NCBI RefSeq assembly: GCF_028583425.1
Contig: NC_072795.1
Location: forward strand, 7,029,001 to 7,093,000
From: Eublepharis macularius
Taxonomy: Eukaryota; Chordata; Lepidosauria; Squamata; Eublepharidae
Length of the DNA: 64,000 bases
Reading direction: 5' to 3'
The position numbers and the translations under genes were made by a program. Below the pieces are notes generated by a model. That model saw only the letters and a program-made list of their open reading frames with translations. It was not told the origin of the DNA and ran no database searches. Shown one piece after another: positions 1-10,429 of the stretch (positions within the stretch are counted from its first letter, which is position 1; every line of letters begins with the position of its first letter).

Positions 1-466
1 AGGCAAAATTTCTGGCCTCACTGAAAAAGCTAGACTCGCTTATCTTCTGTCCGAGAAGAATACCAGGATTACCTATCAAGTAGCCAGATATTATTTGGTG
101 ATATTCAGGTATCAGAAATTATATTGCACTGTAACTAGATCTTAATTCCAGATTGTTTTATTTGTTCTGCTTTATGCTTTGAATTTTCTTTTTAGTGCAG
201 TGGTGTTACATGATTGGTCAAATGACCGTAAATACAGAAAATGAAATTCACTGCACAAGAAGTCTGTGAGTCTAGCATGTGAAGTCTCCATCAGGTCATT
301 ACATTGACCTGATATTGTAGACGACAGTCCCTTATCTATATCCTTCCCAAATTTTAGCGAACGAGTTTTTCCTAAATTCTGAATCCCGCACTCAAGTTTT
401 GGACTCACGGTTCTGTGCACCTGTCAAGAAATCTGTCACTGCCCTGTCTCTCTTTCTTCTTTGCAG
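1..466 (+). other. DIS3L2: Intron of DIS3L2 (3' part), no gene recognised
   Basis: The stretch before the first recognisable exon ends in a pyrimidine-rich tract and a CAG acceptor at 464-466. I see no exon, RNA gene or clear repeat in it. It is inferred to be intronic because the exon that follows starts in phase 0 in the middle of the DIS3L2 reading frame. Confidence 0.6.
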
Positions 467-568
467 GCTTTGCCTCTGGTGGGATTCCATTTCCAGAAGC
501 TGGGCAAGAAGCCACAGCTGAGCCTGATGTGGGAGCCTGAGAGCACTGAGCAGGATGCTGTGCAACAG
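467..568 (+). CDS. DIS3L2: DIS3L2 penultimate coding exon (partial gene)
   Basis: This 102-bp exon is phase 0 at both ends, with a CAG acceptor before it and a GTATAG donor after it. It encodes 34 residues containing [15 protein letters not shown] and ending DAVQQ. From memory this matches the C-terminal region of vertebrate DIS3L2 (KKPELTLVWEPED...AQQ). DIS3L2 is a cytoplasmic RNase II/RNB-family 3'-5' exoribonuclease that degrades oligouridylated RNAs such as pre-let-7, independently of the exosome. The exon lies downstream of the catalytic RNB and S1 domains, so no active-site residues fall in this window. The rest of the gene is off the left edge. Its partner exon at 6894 completes the protein. 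Neighbouring alkaline phosphatase genes support the assignment because the same order is known in mammals. Confidence 0.85.
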
Positions 569-895
569 GTATAGCCCCCTCCTGGACCTAAGCTGCCCAA
601 GGAGAGCTGGGGGTGGGATGCAGGTGTCCTCTTTGATGCCGATGTAAGTTCTCTAAGACCTCTTCACGTGACAAGAATTGTTTTGAGGCGTGAAGGCTTG
701 CTGTTCTGCAGTCAGCTGGAAGCGGAATCGAAACGGTGGCTGCACATGGCACTTAATAGAGCATGCCATTCCCCATGCAAGTCTGCCCCATTGAAACATA
801 GAGTTGGAAGAGCGTACTGTAGGTCTACTCCCGTTTATAAAAGGTTCTGCTTCACCCTGCAGTTTTTCCTTTTCCTTTGCTTTCAGCCTCATCAA

Positions 896-1114
896 TAGGC
901 TTGCCAGCCTCCAGGTGATAGTTGGAGATCTCCTGGAATTACAACTGGTCTCCAGGCAACAGAGATTAGTTCCCCTGGAGAAAATGGCTGCTTTGGTGGG
1001 TGGACCCTATGGAATTATATCCCACTGAGGCCCCTCCCCTCCCCAAATCCCACCCTCTTCAGGCTCCACCCCCCAAATCTCCAGGAATTTCCCAACCTGG
1101 ACCTGGCAACCCTA
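896..1114 (+). repeat. MITE of the TTGCCAG family, copy 1
   Basis: About 219 bp. The ends are inverted: it opens TAGGCTTGCCAGCCTCCAGG and closes CCTGGACCTGGCAACCCTA. The interior carries the family hallmark of an AGAAAATGGCTGCTTTG block, a TGGAATTATATCCCACTGAGG block and C-rich runs. At least ten copies lie in the window on both strands. Terminal inversion, small size and no coding capacity suit a non-autonomous DNA transposon. The nested pair at 59962-60423 suggests an 8-bp target duplication, as in hAT elements. Confidence 0.75.
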
Positions 1115-2150
1115 CTCATCAATTACTTCCTGTTCTCGTAGTGCTCATAAAATTGTGGTCAATTTATTAATTCTTTTTCCTTTGGGGACAAAGGAGAGGG
1201 GCAAAACTTTTATGTGCGGTTTGTCCTTGTAGCCAGCCAAAGTCACTGCTCATTTTTTTTTTAAAAAGGAATTGTTTCTCATCATAACAGAATTACAGGA
1301 TAATCATAAAAATATGTTTTGTTTAAAAATAGCACTGGCGTTGGCTAGGTACAAAGTGAAAAACAGCACGCACGCACGCACATCAATAATAGTGGATAAT
1401 TTACAATTGAATCATGGGCAGCTAATGGAAGAGGACAGAAAGTAATAAATTAAGCTGGAAGAAGAAGAGAGGAAACTACAAAGGTTTGGCTGTCCACTTA
1501 AGCCCTACAATTTCATTTTAAGTCTTAAATCGCCACAAATCAGACCTGGGGGGAAATGCATAAGCAACACAGAAAACACTGGAATGCAAATGGGGGGTAG
1601 TCTGGATTGTCTGAGAAAACCGAGTGAACAAATGACAACCATCCCTGGCCCTCATAGCTTAGAGTCCCTGAAAGTGCCACCGCTTGCTCGGTCCCACCTG
1701 GAAGGCTGGCGTGCAGTGGACCGTCTGCCCAATCATTTCCTCGGTCCACCCGGTCACAGGCTCTCCGCTTCCCCTCTGCAGCCATTACAGGAGATTCTTC
1801 CAGACCTCTAAGGGCTGCTTTCTGCTCATCTGTATCCCACGGTCGGCTGCGGTTTTCTAACCTCTCTCTTGGGTGCCGGGCCTCCCTCATTTTGCCCGTC
1901 TCCCAGAGTTTAGTGAATGTGGTGTTCTCACCTCCCCTTTTGGGTCGTGAATGCTGACGCTTCATAAGCTAAGACGGTCCCATCTCACCACTTGGAAGAG
2001 GAAGCACGTTCCCACCCGAACCGCAGTGAGCGCTCCAGGCTTACAGTCCGCCTTCAGATCCAGTTAGATCCAGAGGAGTTAGCCGTGTTAGTCTGTAGTA
2101 GCAAAATAGTAAAGAGTCCAGTAGCACCTTAAAAACTAACCAACTGTATT

Positions 2151-2189
2151 GTAGCATAAGCTTTCGAGAACCACAGCTCTCTTCGTCAG
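2151..2189 (-). ncRNA. Hammerhead-ribozyme-like motif (best-preserved unit)
   Basis: On the minus strand the order is CTGACGA, one A, GAGA...TCTC (stem II with an 8-base loop), GAAA, then AGC-TTAT-GCT (3-bp stem III with a four-base loop) and A/C at the expected cleavage position. CUGANGA and GAAA are the two conserved strands of a hammerhead core, and the last A of GAAA would pair with the U before the cleavage base. The departure from the textbook core is one extra A between CUGANGA and stem II. Stem I is not obvious. It is a candidate only, possibly a variant that acts as a dimer. Confidence 0.4.
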
Positions 2190-2237
2190 ATGCATCGTCA
2201 ACTTTTGAGAACCAGAGCTCTCTTCGTCAGATGCATC

Positions 2238-2562
2238 GATGCATCTGATGAAGACAGCTGTGGTTCTCGAAAGCTGACGATGTATCTGATGAAGAGAGCT
2301 TTGGTTATCGAAAACTGACGATGCATCTGACGAAGAGAGCTGTGGTTCTTGAAAACTGATGATGCATCTGATGAAGAGAGCTGTGGTTCTCAAAAGCTGA
2401 CGATGTATCTGACGAAGAGAGCTTTGGTTATCGAAAACTGACGATGCATCTGACGAAGAGACCTGTGGTTCTTGAAAACTGATGATGCATCTGACAAAGA
2501 GAGCTGTTTTTCTTGAAAGCTGACGATGCATCTGACGAAGAGAACTGTGATTCTCGAAAGCT
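2238..2562 (+). repeat. Eight-unit 41-bp tandem array with higher-order period
   Basis: Units start at 2238, 2279, 2320, 2361, 2402, 2443, 2484 and 2525, each exactly 41 bp apart. Each opens GATGYATCTGA and contains GAAA or AAAA about 24 bases after CTGA. Units 2-4 resemble units 5-7 in order: units 2 and 5 share GCTTTGGTTATCGAAAACTG, and units 3 and 6 share TTCTTGAAAACTGAT. This gives a 123-bp higher-order period. Two more units lie just left (about 2164-2237) in inverted orientation. Unit 8 runs into the single-copy right arm (AGCTTATGCTAC). Confidence 0.85.
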
Positions 2563-4068
2563 TATGCTACAATAAAGTTGGTTAGTCTTTAAGTTGCTAC
2601 TGGACTCTTTACTGTTCAAATCCAATTAGACTTTCCTTTTTCCCCTTCCCATGACAGATTTCCTGAGACATGGTATCAAAACACTTCAATAGAGTCTCAG
2701 AATCTCTTGCTCATGGCTCTTGATTCCTTTAACTTGGTAACTCAACCACAGGGGAGAACTGTGTATCAGGATTTATTATGCTCCACTCCGATGCCATGCA
2801 CAACTTGACAAGCCTTGAAATAAAACTCTGGTTAATTGTGTTGAAGGTTTTTGGCAATCTGGAGTTTGGGGGGGAAGGGAGTGAACGCTATGAGCAATGC
2901 AAACAGCTGCAGGGGTAGCGAGGGTTGATCATACGCAACCTCAGCCACTCACAGGTACTCCCATCCCCGAGCCCTCCCAGGACAGAGTGAATGTTGGGCT
3001 GCCTCAGAGCTTGCTGCTGCCGGATGGTGTGAAACCGGGTTGTGGAGCAATAGAGGAGTCTGTTGCTAGATGAGGAAATTCTAGGGGCCAGCAGGAGGCT
3101 GCGTGCAAGGGAACAAGGAAGAGTCTGCCCTGTTAGCCGTGATAACTTAATGGAACCTCCATGAGCAAACTGCAGTCTACCTTGCGAGCTTCCAGAATCG
3201 TCCAGCTGGCTGTTGTTGGGTCTGATCCAGCCAGGCCTGTGTTAGGTTCTTCTAAAGAAGAGAATCCGTCCCTCTGATGAGCTGAAACTCCAGACGAGCT
3301 AAAAAGGCTGCCTTCTGACCTGCTGCCCTTGTCCCTGTTGCCGGGGGCGGGGGGCGGTTATGATGAGGGCAACACACTCTGCACCTGCTCAGGAGAACTT
3401 TCAGGAGTCCTTTTTTCGTATGTTCCAAGACGGCTCTTGTCAATTGAACACAGGTGCCAGATCTCTGGTCCGGTGACCTTGGGCACAAATTAAGATGTTA
3501 CTTTGACCTCCGTTATATACTTATGAAGATATTCCTGGAGATCTGACCTGCATAACCACAGAGGCAGGAAAAGGCTGGTGAAAAGTCAAAGTCCCTATTA
3601 ACTGCAGTTCTCGGTGGGTGGGCCGTGGCCTCGCTCTTGGCAGCCTTATTTGCCCTGGAACTGAGAGTGGGGAAACCAGCTCCGTTTTTGACTGGGCATT
3701 CCAGTGCAAAGAAGGGTGTCACTCAAGGCTTTTTCTGTCTTGCAGTTTGTAAGTCATCCGGCCAGATGCAGCCCCCAAGCTTGCTACTGTGGCCTCCTGG
3801 CTGCTAGATCCCCCTCCATTTTTGCCAACTCCAAAACCAAGCGATTGAGCATCAGCTTTGCACACAGAAAGTCTCAGGTTCAGTCGTTGGCATTTCCCAT
3901 TAAAAGGGCCAGGGAGAAGGTGATGGGAAAGACCTTTGCATAACGGACCCTGGAAAGCCAGTCAGAGTGGACAGTACTGACCTCGATATACCAATCAGGC
4001 CACTTCATGGGCTGAGCTTCTTTGACTTACATATTTTATGGGGAGGGGCTGTTGCTCAGGCATAGACG

Positions 4069-4312
4069 TGGCTTTTTTCTGGGAAAAGGTAGTAGAACTC
4101 AGTGGGTTGCTCTCGGAGAAAATGGTCACATGACCGGTGGCTCCGCCCCCTGATCTCCAGAGAGAGGGGAGATTAGATTGCCCTCTGTGCCACATGGCAT
4201 GGAGGGCGATCTAAACTCCCTTCTGTCTGGAGATCAGGGGGCGGGGCCACGAGCCATGTGACCATTTTCAAGAGGTTCCAGAACTCTGTTCCACCACGTT
4301 CCAGCTGAAAAC
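4069..4312. repeat. Palindromic MITE of the GGCTTTTTTC family, copy 1
   Basis: It begins GGCTTTTTTCTGGGAAAAGG and is close to a palindrome around the middle. GGTCACATGACCGGTGGC on the left answers GGGGCCACGAGCCATGTGACC on the right. A second copy is at 8088-8424. No coding capacity. Inferred to be a non-autonomous DNA transposon. Confidence 0.6.
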
Positions 4313-4320
4313 GTGAATTT

Positions 4321-4687
4321 CCCGGCATGAACCGGGAAAACGGAGGTTCGTTGCGGTTCATGGTTCATCATGTTTCACGAACCATTAGCCACCATGAACT
4401 TGCCCAGTTCGCGAACCAGTACATTTGGTTCGTCGGTTCGTCACTTCCGGGGCTGCGGAAGGTCTGCAGAAAGCCCATCCCCCCGTTGCCTAGGTAACAG
4501 ATTGATCAGCGCCAGGCTGTCTGCAGTGATGAACCGAAAAACGAACTGTACGAGCTGCTCTAAAAATCATTGCGGTTTGTCACGGATCGTCAGAAATGAG
4601 CTCTGACGAACCGCCGGTTCACAAATCAAAAACCTGCCCAGTTCATGACAAACTTTGGTTTGTATTTCGGTTCATGCCCGTCTCTAA
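4321..4687. repeat. MITE-like repeat rich in GGTTC/GAACC
   Basis: The segment has many short inverted motifs (GAACCGCCGGTTC, GGTTCGT). Its right end, CGGTTCATGCCCGTCTCTAA, matches the terminus of the repeat at 56862-57188. The left boundary is approximate. No coding signal. Confidence 0.45.
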
Positions 4688-4990
4688 TCTCCACCTGTCT
4701 GGAGAGCGACTGACAATCCTGACCTCAATGGACCTGTGTTCCAATTCAGTAAAAGGCCGCTCTGTGCGTCCTTTTACTAAGACCACCCAAACGAACAGAA
4801 CAAACGGTGCGTGCTTTCAAGCTCTACAAAAACTGAAAAACAGATGGGGAGAAAAGTTGGTCTTTCAGGTGATGACGCCAAGGCCTTTTCGTCTGCACTC
4901 TGTGTAGGAGGCAATGCTGAATTCAGTGAGTACTCGGATGAAGAATTCTGGAGAACTCAAAAGCTTACACAATGTTTTGTGCAAGACCGG

Positions 4991-5172
4991 AGCCCAGTAA
5001 CACCTTAGCAGCCAACAAAATTTGCAGGATACAAATTTTTGAGAGCCATTGCTTCTGACCAAAGAAGCCTTGACTCTCGAAAGCTCCTACCCTGGAAATC
5101 TGGTAGGTTTTAAGGTGCTACTGGACTTGAATCTTGCTCGTCTACTGCAGACCAACATGGCTACCCACTGAA
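4991..5172 (+). mobile_element. Penelope-like hairpin fragment
   Basis: The left part (AGCCCAGTAACACCTTAGCA) is an eroded inverted copy of the right part (AAGGTGCTACTGGACTTGAA). The right end continues to CTACTGCAGACCAACATGGCTAC, the constant end of this repeat group. An eroded hammerhead-like core (TCTGACCAAAGAAG...GACTCTCGAAAGC) lies near 5057-5087. Confidence 0.5.
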
Positions 5173-5414
5173 AATCGCACGTTGTGTCATTTTGGCAGAT
5201 CTCAATTAAGGCAGGATGTGGCTTTTGTGTTTGGATTTTGCTGTGGGCCAATGAGGCCAGTCCAGGCAGCTCAGCAAGATTTATCTAGGCTACCTGCACA
5301 CTGAACTAGCTCTTTATCCAGGAGCTAGGTTCACATTTTGGCTTTCTGGAGCCGGGAGTGTTCAGGGGTCCCGTGTGCTACAAACTTGCACACATCAAAT
5401 CAAAAGAGTTTTCG

Positions 5415-5850
5415 GCTAAACATTAGGAAGAACTTCCTGACAGTTAGAGAGGGGTCCCTCGCTAGAACAGGTTTCCTCGGAAGGTGGTGGGCTTTCCTTC
5501 TTTGGAGGTTTTAAAGCAGAGGCTAGATGGCCATCCGACAGCGATGCTGATTTTGTGAACCTGGGCAGAGCATGAGAGGGGAGGGCAGGAAGGGTTACAT
5601 CACTGCTTAGTTCTTGTGGCCCTTTCTTACATGCCCAGGGGAATGCCAATCACCACTTCGGGGTCAGGAAGCAATTTTCTCCAGGCCAGTTTGGCTAGGG
5701 ATCCTGACAGTGTCTTGCCATCTTCTGGGCATGAAGCAGAAGTCATTGGGGGGGGGGGATGTGGAGGGGAGGTAGTTGTGAATTTCCTGCATTGTGCAGG
5801 GGGTTGGAGTAGATGACCTTGGAGGTCCCTTCCAACCCTAGGATTCTATG
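5415..5850 (+). mobile_element. CR1 LINE 3' end
   Basis: It contains the well-known CR1 tail sequence: TTAGGAAGAACTTCCTGACA near 5424, GGTGGGCTTTCCTTCTTTGGA near 5485, and GGTCCCTTCCAACCCTAGGATTCTATG at the end. The terminal ATTCTATGCTATGC is the usual CR1 short 3' repeat. It is 5'-truncated, as most copies are, and no reverse transcriptase ORF remains. Confidence 0.85.
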
Positions 5851-6893
5851 CTATGCATACTTCTGCCCTGAAGGAGCCAGGCTTCCATTCCTCCTGAGCC
5901 TTTTCACTCCCTTGGCCTGAGAGCTCCCCCTCCCTGCCTCCAGTAATCCCTGTGAGCATTAAGAGAGGCGCTGGAATTCTTCCACCCTCCCAGAAGCCAG
6001 CATGGCAAACCTCAGGCTGGTGTGAGCCAGCTCTAGCCTTCCATCCCCAGCTAATCATGTTTGGAAAACAGACACCCTCTATGAATCTTCCCCGCTCCCT
6101 AAAAAAAGCAGTGGCCGAAGGCAGGCTCCGCTCCTCCAGGTCAGAGATTTCAGAGTGAATAAATCTCTAGCCCCCCAGTGTGTGTGCCAGACCCTCGCAG
6201 CTACAGCACGAAGGATGTCACCGTAACCTGCGGAAAACAAAGACCATCACACGTGCACCAACGCACCCAGCTGCCCTTTGTCAGCCCTGTGAAACTCAGG
6301 CCAGGGGAGCAGAGCTTGGCAGTATGACACTTGGCACCGCCTTCTTGACATCGACTCACTCCAGCTTGGGAACGTGCCCTCTGAAGTGGCTGCTTGGAGA
6401 ATAAATGGCTGGGGGGGTCGGGTGGGGGGGAGGTCACTGGCTGTTGGTTGGATGTAGGAGCTGGCCTGGACCCTGAATGCAACAGACTTCACGCGCTCTG
6501 TTCAGGAGGAGCCTTTATCCAGACATCAGGGATATTCTCCTGTATGCCGTGTTTCTCAGACAATGGCATTTGGCCCTGAAAAATCACTGGATCAGACTCA
6601 AAAACATCAGATCCATCGTTGGGTTTCCAGCAGAAGCAGCCAGGGTGGGTTGGAGCGTTCACACAAGCGAGGCGCCACGGCAAAAGCCTTCCCTTGTGCT
6701 TTGGCCCCATCATCTAGTGTTCCAAGGGAGACGTCCTGGGTCCGTAGCTACTGTGGCCCATAAACACAGATAGCCTTAGCCTCTCTCAATTATCAGGGCA
6801 TCTGGAGCCTCTGTGCAGATTTGAGCTTCTGTTTTAAGATTAACTAACTGGCTAATCCCCACCCCACCCCTTTCTCTTCCCCTCTGCTACAAG

Positions 6894-7004
6894 GACATTG
6901 CTATTTTCACCTTGGTGAATGTCGTGCTGAGGTCAGACAGCGTCCCCTTGAAGTACAGCGCGGTGCTGAAGAGGCCCAGCAGGGAGGAGTGCGGCACGTC
7001 CTGA
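6894..7004 (+). CDS. DIS3L2: DIS3L2 last coding exon
   Basis: The exon follows an ACAAG acceptor and reads in phase 0 for 36 codons to TGA at 7002-7004. It encodes DIAIFTLVNVVLRSDS and then KYSAVLKRPSREECGTS. This corresponds to the human DIS3L2 C-terminus (VITIFSLVEVVL...LKYSAILKRP), but the tail after KRP is much shorter than the acidic tail I recall for the human protein. The first residues directly continue the VQQ that ends the previous exon, so the two exons join in frame. The 3' UTR runs to the poly(A) signal at 7389. The 5-kb gap to the phosphatase ATG at 12781 contains no other recognisable gene. Confidence 0.88.
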   Translation, partial: DIAIFTLVNVVLRSDSVPLKYSAVLKRPSREECGTS

Positions 7005-7388
7005 GGCGGACCCCGTCGCTTCCCGGCTGCCCTGTCGCTTCTGCCAAAGTCCCGTGCCCAGCAGAAGTCGCATCCTGCAAAGACTGTCTGGAGAAGGTCA
7101 GCCTGCAGACCTCCTCTTTTACTAGGTTTGACAGATTTTGTTTTACAGCTGAATTTTTAAACCAAGCCGGTGGCAGTAGAAACTGCAGAACTCTTTCGGC
7201 CTTTTTCCTTTTACACCCTCTTTTCACCGCGGCCAGAGCTGCCTCAACTCAGCAAAAGTGACTCAGGGCAACTCTATCTAACCCCCTGCCTCTGCCCCTT
7301 GCTCCGCACTTCGTGTTCCTGGCACTACCCGCAGGGGCCCACCAAGAGTCTACCAAAGCAGTTCCTTCTGTGTTCTCTTCCATGGTGT

Positions 7389-7394
7389 AATAAA
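7389..7394 (+). terminator. DIS3L2: Poly(A) signal of DIS3L2
   Basis: AATAAA lies 385 bp after the stop codon, followed by a GT-rich stretch (GTGGAGCGTGGGTGTC) about 15-30 bp downstream. This is the expected layout for cleavage and polyadenylation. It is the first canonical hexamer after the stop. Confidence 0.65.
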
Positions 7395-8087
7395 AACGTG
7401 GCCAACAGTGGAGCGTGGGTGTCTTCTTGCGTGGCCTTTTGCCAATCCTGTCTGTGCTGGTTTCACTTCTTTTCCTGGAACCCCCTTCCTCATCATTGCG
7501 GCACGAAAAGTTCTGAAGTTCTCTTCCTCTTTTTTCCATTTCCCCTCTCCCTTCCCCAAAACGTGATGGCACAGGGATTTCAGAGGGAGGCTGTCAGACG
7601 AGGATCTCGGAGATTGCACTCTGCCTCTAAGGGCTGGTGAGTCTGGCAAACTTTGACTGAGGGATTGAATTGACCCCCCAGCCCAGGGCCTAAAAAAAGC
7701 TGGAAGGTTGGAGGGGGCGACGGGGTGGGTGCTTCCCAAACTGATTTGAAAGCGTTATTGACTGGCGATCCAAACTGGAGGCGAGCAAGGCGCTTCAGAA
7801 CCCACCGGGGAAAAGGTCACACCTCACAATGACTCCCAGTGTTTCTGGAGAGAGTCTCTCCCCCCGCCCCGCCCCGCCCCTGCTGACTTGGTGCTGCGTT
7901 TTGCACAGAAGCACTCCAGTCTGGGATTCTTCAGGACAAGTGGGAGACTTTGCTAGGGCCACTCGCTTATGCCAGCCCCGTTTCAGAAATCAAGACAGAA
8001 CTAAGAAGGAGTGATGGAGCACAGCGCATTCCACGTGCAGGGGAAAGAGGGAGCATAGAAGGGAAGCGGCAGCACAGACTCTTGCTC

Positions 8088-8424
8088 AGGGCTTTTTTTC
8101 TGGGAAGAGGTGGTGGAACTCAGTGGGTTGCCAGCACAGGGGGCAACTCTTGGCGGGAGGTGGTGCCCCTGGTACCACATGTGCGCGCGCAAAGTGCACA
8201 CATGCTCCCAGGGCCAATGATGTCACTTTGGGTCAGCTGGAACAGGGGGGGGGAGTTTTTAAAAGTTTAAATCGCTCTTGGCGAAAATGGTCACATGGCC
8301 GGTGGCCCCGCCCCCTGATCTCCAGACAGAGGGGAGTTGGCACAGAGGGCCACCAGCCATGTGACCATTTCCAAGAGGTTCCGGAACTCCGTTCCACCAC
8401 ATTCCAGCTGAAAAAAAGCCCTGG
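8088..8424. repeat. Palindromic MITE of the GGCTTTTTTC family, copy 2
   Basis: It opens AGGGCTTTTTTTCTGGGA and closes GCTGAAAAAAAGCCCTGG, so the termini are inverted. Flanking 8-bp sequences TCTTGCTC (8080-8087) and TCTTGCTT (8425-8432) look like a target duplication, as in hAT transposons. A (G)n run lies inside. No ORF of its own. Confidence 0.65.
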
Positions 8425-9114
8425 TCTTGCTTCAGATTGCTGTGGGGTGGAATGCGCCCCAGTGCTGAAAATGCAAACGGAAAACTGGCACGGTGTGCAT
8501 CATGAGGGAGGTAGAACCGTTCTCTTTGCTATGCTCTGTTTGCATGGAGGGTTTTGTTAAAATTTTAAAAATTCAAAGCTGGAACCTACCGCCTTCGGTC
8601 CTGATTTTGCCTTTTTCTGGCTAGCACCCAGGAATCTCTGCCCATCTCTGTGGGGAGTGTGTGGGAGGGAGGAACCATCTATCTCCGCTCAAGATCAAAA
8701 CCATTAATAAAACAGGCAATCCTCCATGTCGTGTTGGACCACAGGGAGTGGCTGTGACTACAAATAGCAGGGAAGTTCAAGTATCTCTCCAGGATCATCT
8801 AAACTCTGAGGAAGGGTGAGAGGAAACTGATAGAGCGTCCAGCTCTGCCTCCCTCCCTTTTCCTTTATTTTCTTTAACTAATTCTTTGCGGCTCTCAAAC
8901 ATTCCAAAGTTAGTGAGTGTGCTCAGGCCTCATCAGGCTAAGGGCTTTGTTGTTTGTTTTTGTGGGGTATCATTTTTTATAAATCTACGCACACATTTTT
9001 CTGCATCCCTAGGTAGTCCCACGGGCATGCAGAAACGTTCCCCATATCTGTGTGCAGGGCCCTTTGTGATAGGTACGGAGTTCGCTGTCCAATTACAGTA
9101 ATAATATTTAAGGG

Positions 9115-9687
9115 TAGAAAAGAGCAGGAGTCCAGTAGCACCTCTAAGACTAACAAAATTTGTGGTAGGGTATGAGCTTTCATGAGTCACAGCTCACTTC
9201 CTCAAATTTTGTTAGTCTTAGAAGTGCTACTGGTGTCAGACGATGCTACTTCAGAGCTGATAGTCTGGTTCACTCCCTTCGGCAAGAAGTCCAAGTCTTT
9301 CTATTTCCAAAGGATTTATTGTGAAAGACAGCATTCACCTCTGAGCATACACAATCCAGGATAGAGATCCTGGCCGACCAAAGAATTGACAAGAATAACT
9401 CATGAAAAGAAAAGAGTTACATTTCACACCCCTTAGCCCAGCCTCCCCCCTGAGTTCACATAGCAAAGCTTCTCAGAGGCACGATGTGCTGGCCAAGGAC
9501 GAGTAGACGGATAAGAGAGTTTCCTTTCCCATGGCAGCGGCTCCCCGCAGGTGTTGAGGCCTGGAGAAAAACAGACTAAAGACTACAAGGTTAAATATGG
9601 CTTCACTCAGGTTAAACAGATTCTGACAACTGGACTCTTGCTCTTTTTCTACTGCTGCAGACGGACTAACACGGCTACTCATCTCAG
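9115..9687 (+). mobile_element. Penelope-like fold-back element interrupted by a solo LTR
   Basis: It is flanked by the 10-bp direct repeat TATTTAAGGG (9105-9114 and 9688-9697). The left part is the hairpin from AGTCCAGTAGCACCTCTAAG through GTGAGCTTTCATGAGTC-type sequence, turning near 9200 into TTTTGTTAGTCTTAGAAGTGC. The constant end resumes at 9634 and finishes with GACTAACACGGCTACTC. The interruption is the LTR at 9234-9628. Confidence 0.65.
9234..9628 (-). mobile_element. Solo LTR remnant (Ty3/Gypsy- or retrovirus-like)
   Basis: A 395-bp insert starting TGTCAG and ending CTGACA, bounded on both sides by the 5-bp duplication ACTGG (9229-9233 and 9629-9633). An AATAAA reads on the minus strand near 9312, so the LTR probably points left. 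No internal coding region is present, which is the product expected from recombination between two LTRs. The terminal six bases equal those of the Gypsy element at 48652. Internal similarity was not established by eye. Confidence 0.7.
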
Positions 9688-10429
9688 TATTTAAGGGAGA
9701 CTCCTCCTTTCAGGCCACTGAAAGCTCTTACCAGCAGTGTGAATCCTCGCACATGCCACGCGTGTTTTCCTGCGTTCCTCTCTTCTTGTAGCCCTTGCCC
9801 ACCCCCAGTAAAACCATTCCCAGGAATTCCCTTTCTCAGGGTCAGAAGGGGCTGCAGGAACAGAGAAGAACACGGGGGCACAGCTGGTTGGAATCACACC
9901 GACTTAGTAGTGAGCATGTGTGAAAAAGGCAACTGGGGTATCACATTTCCATGTGAAAAGCAGGCAGTTCCAAATGTTGCTGGGCCCAGATCACTGATTG
10001 ATGGCTCTGCAGGGAGGTGGGTTTATGCAACGGCCTTCTAACTTGCCTGCGCTTTACCGGTTGTGTGTGTGAACCGTGGCACCATCTTCAGAGACAACTG
10101 GGCCACTGAGTGCCGGTTGGGAGGGATCGCAACTGGCCTCCGTGCCCAGCTTCTCAAAAGCAACTTTCCGACCACTCGGAAATAAGATGCTGAGATTACA
10201 TGGCCCTCTTCTTATGTTCTGAAAAGCAGCTTGGTGTCTTGGTTGCACTGATATAAGCAGGCCTTCCACTGCCTCCCGTCTCTATAGAGCTGTGTTGCTT
10301 AAAGGCTGACAATGTGGGATGCAGGCCAGTACCTGAACACTTGTATTGAGGGGAGAGAGGTGTATAGTTGGATTTATGGTTACAAAGCTCTGCAACTCAC
10401 TTCTGACCTTGATGACCACAGAAGAGCCT

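Larger units (their letters stand above)
2069..2619 (-). mobile_element. Penelope-like fold-back element with amplified hammerhead-like array
   Basis: The element is flanked by an 11-bp direct repeat with one mismatch (2058-2068 and 2620-2630). Its constant end is on the left: the complement reads ...CTGGACTCTTTACTATTTTG... and ends near CTCCTCTGGA. The right end is a truncated inverted copy of the same sequence, so the whole folds back on itself. Other copies of this group are at 9115, 20520, 21407 and 23054. Instead of a single turn, the middle is a tandem array of 41-bp units. I infer a Penelope-like retroelement from the long variable target duplications, truncation, fold-back form and hammerhead-like motif. 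No reverse transcriptase is present, so the class is not proven. Confidence 0.6.
569..6893 (+). other. DIS3L2: Last intron of DIS3L2, repeat-rich
   Basis: A 6.3-kb intron with donor GTATAG and an acceptor ending ACAAG. It holds a MITE (896-1114), a hammerhead-like tandem array inside a Penelope-like hairpin (2069-2619), two further MITEs (4069-4312 and 4321-4687), a Penelope-like fragment (4991-5172) and a CR1 LINE tail (5415-5850). The stretches 1120-2050, 2640-4060 and 5860-6890 hold nothing I can name. Confidence 0.75.

Noticed and set aside
1540-1965. A 141-codon minus-strand frame in the DIS3L2 intron
   Set aside because: No recognisable domain, no splice context and ordinary composition. 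Probably chance.
2164-2562. CRISPR-like or protein-coding repeat array
   Set aside because: Units are contiguous, without unique spacers, and vertebrate context excludes CRISPR. The open frames on the minus strand follow from the 41-bp period and lack a start context or domain.
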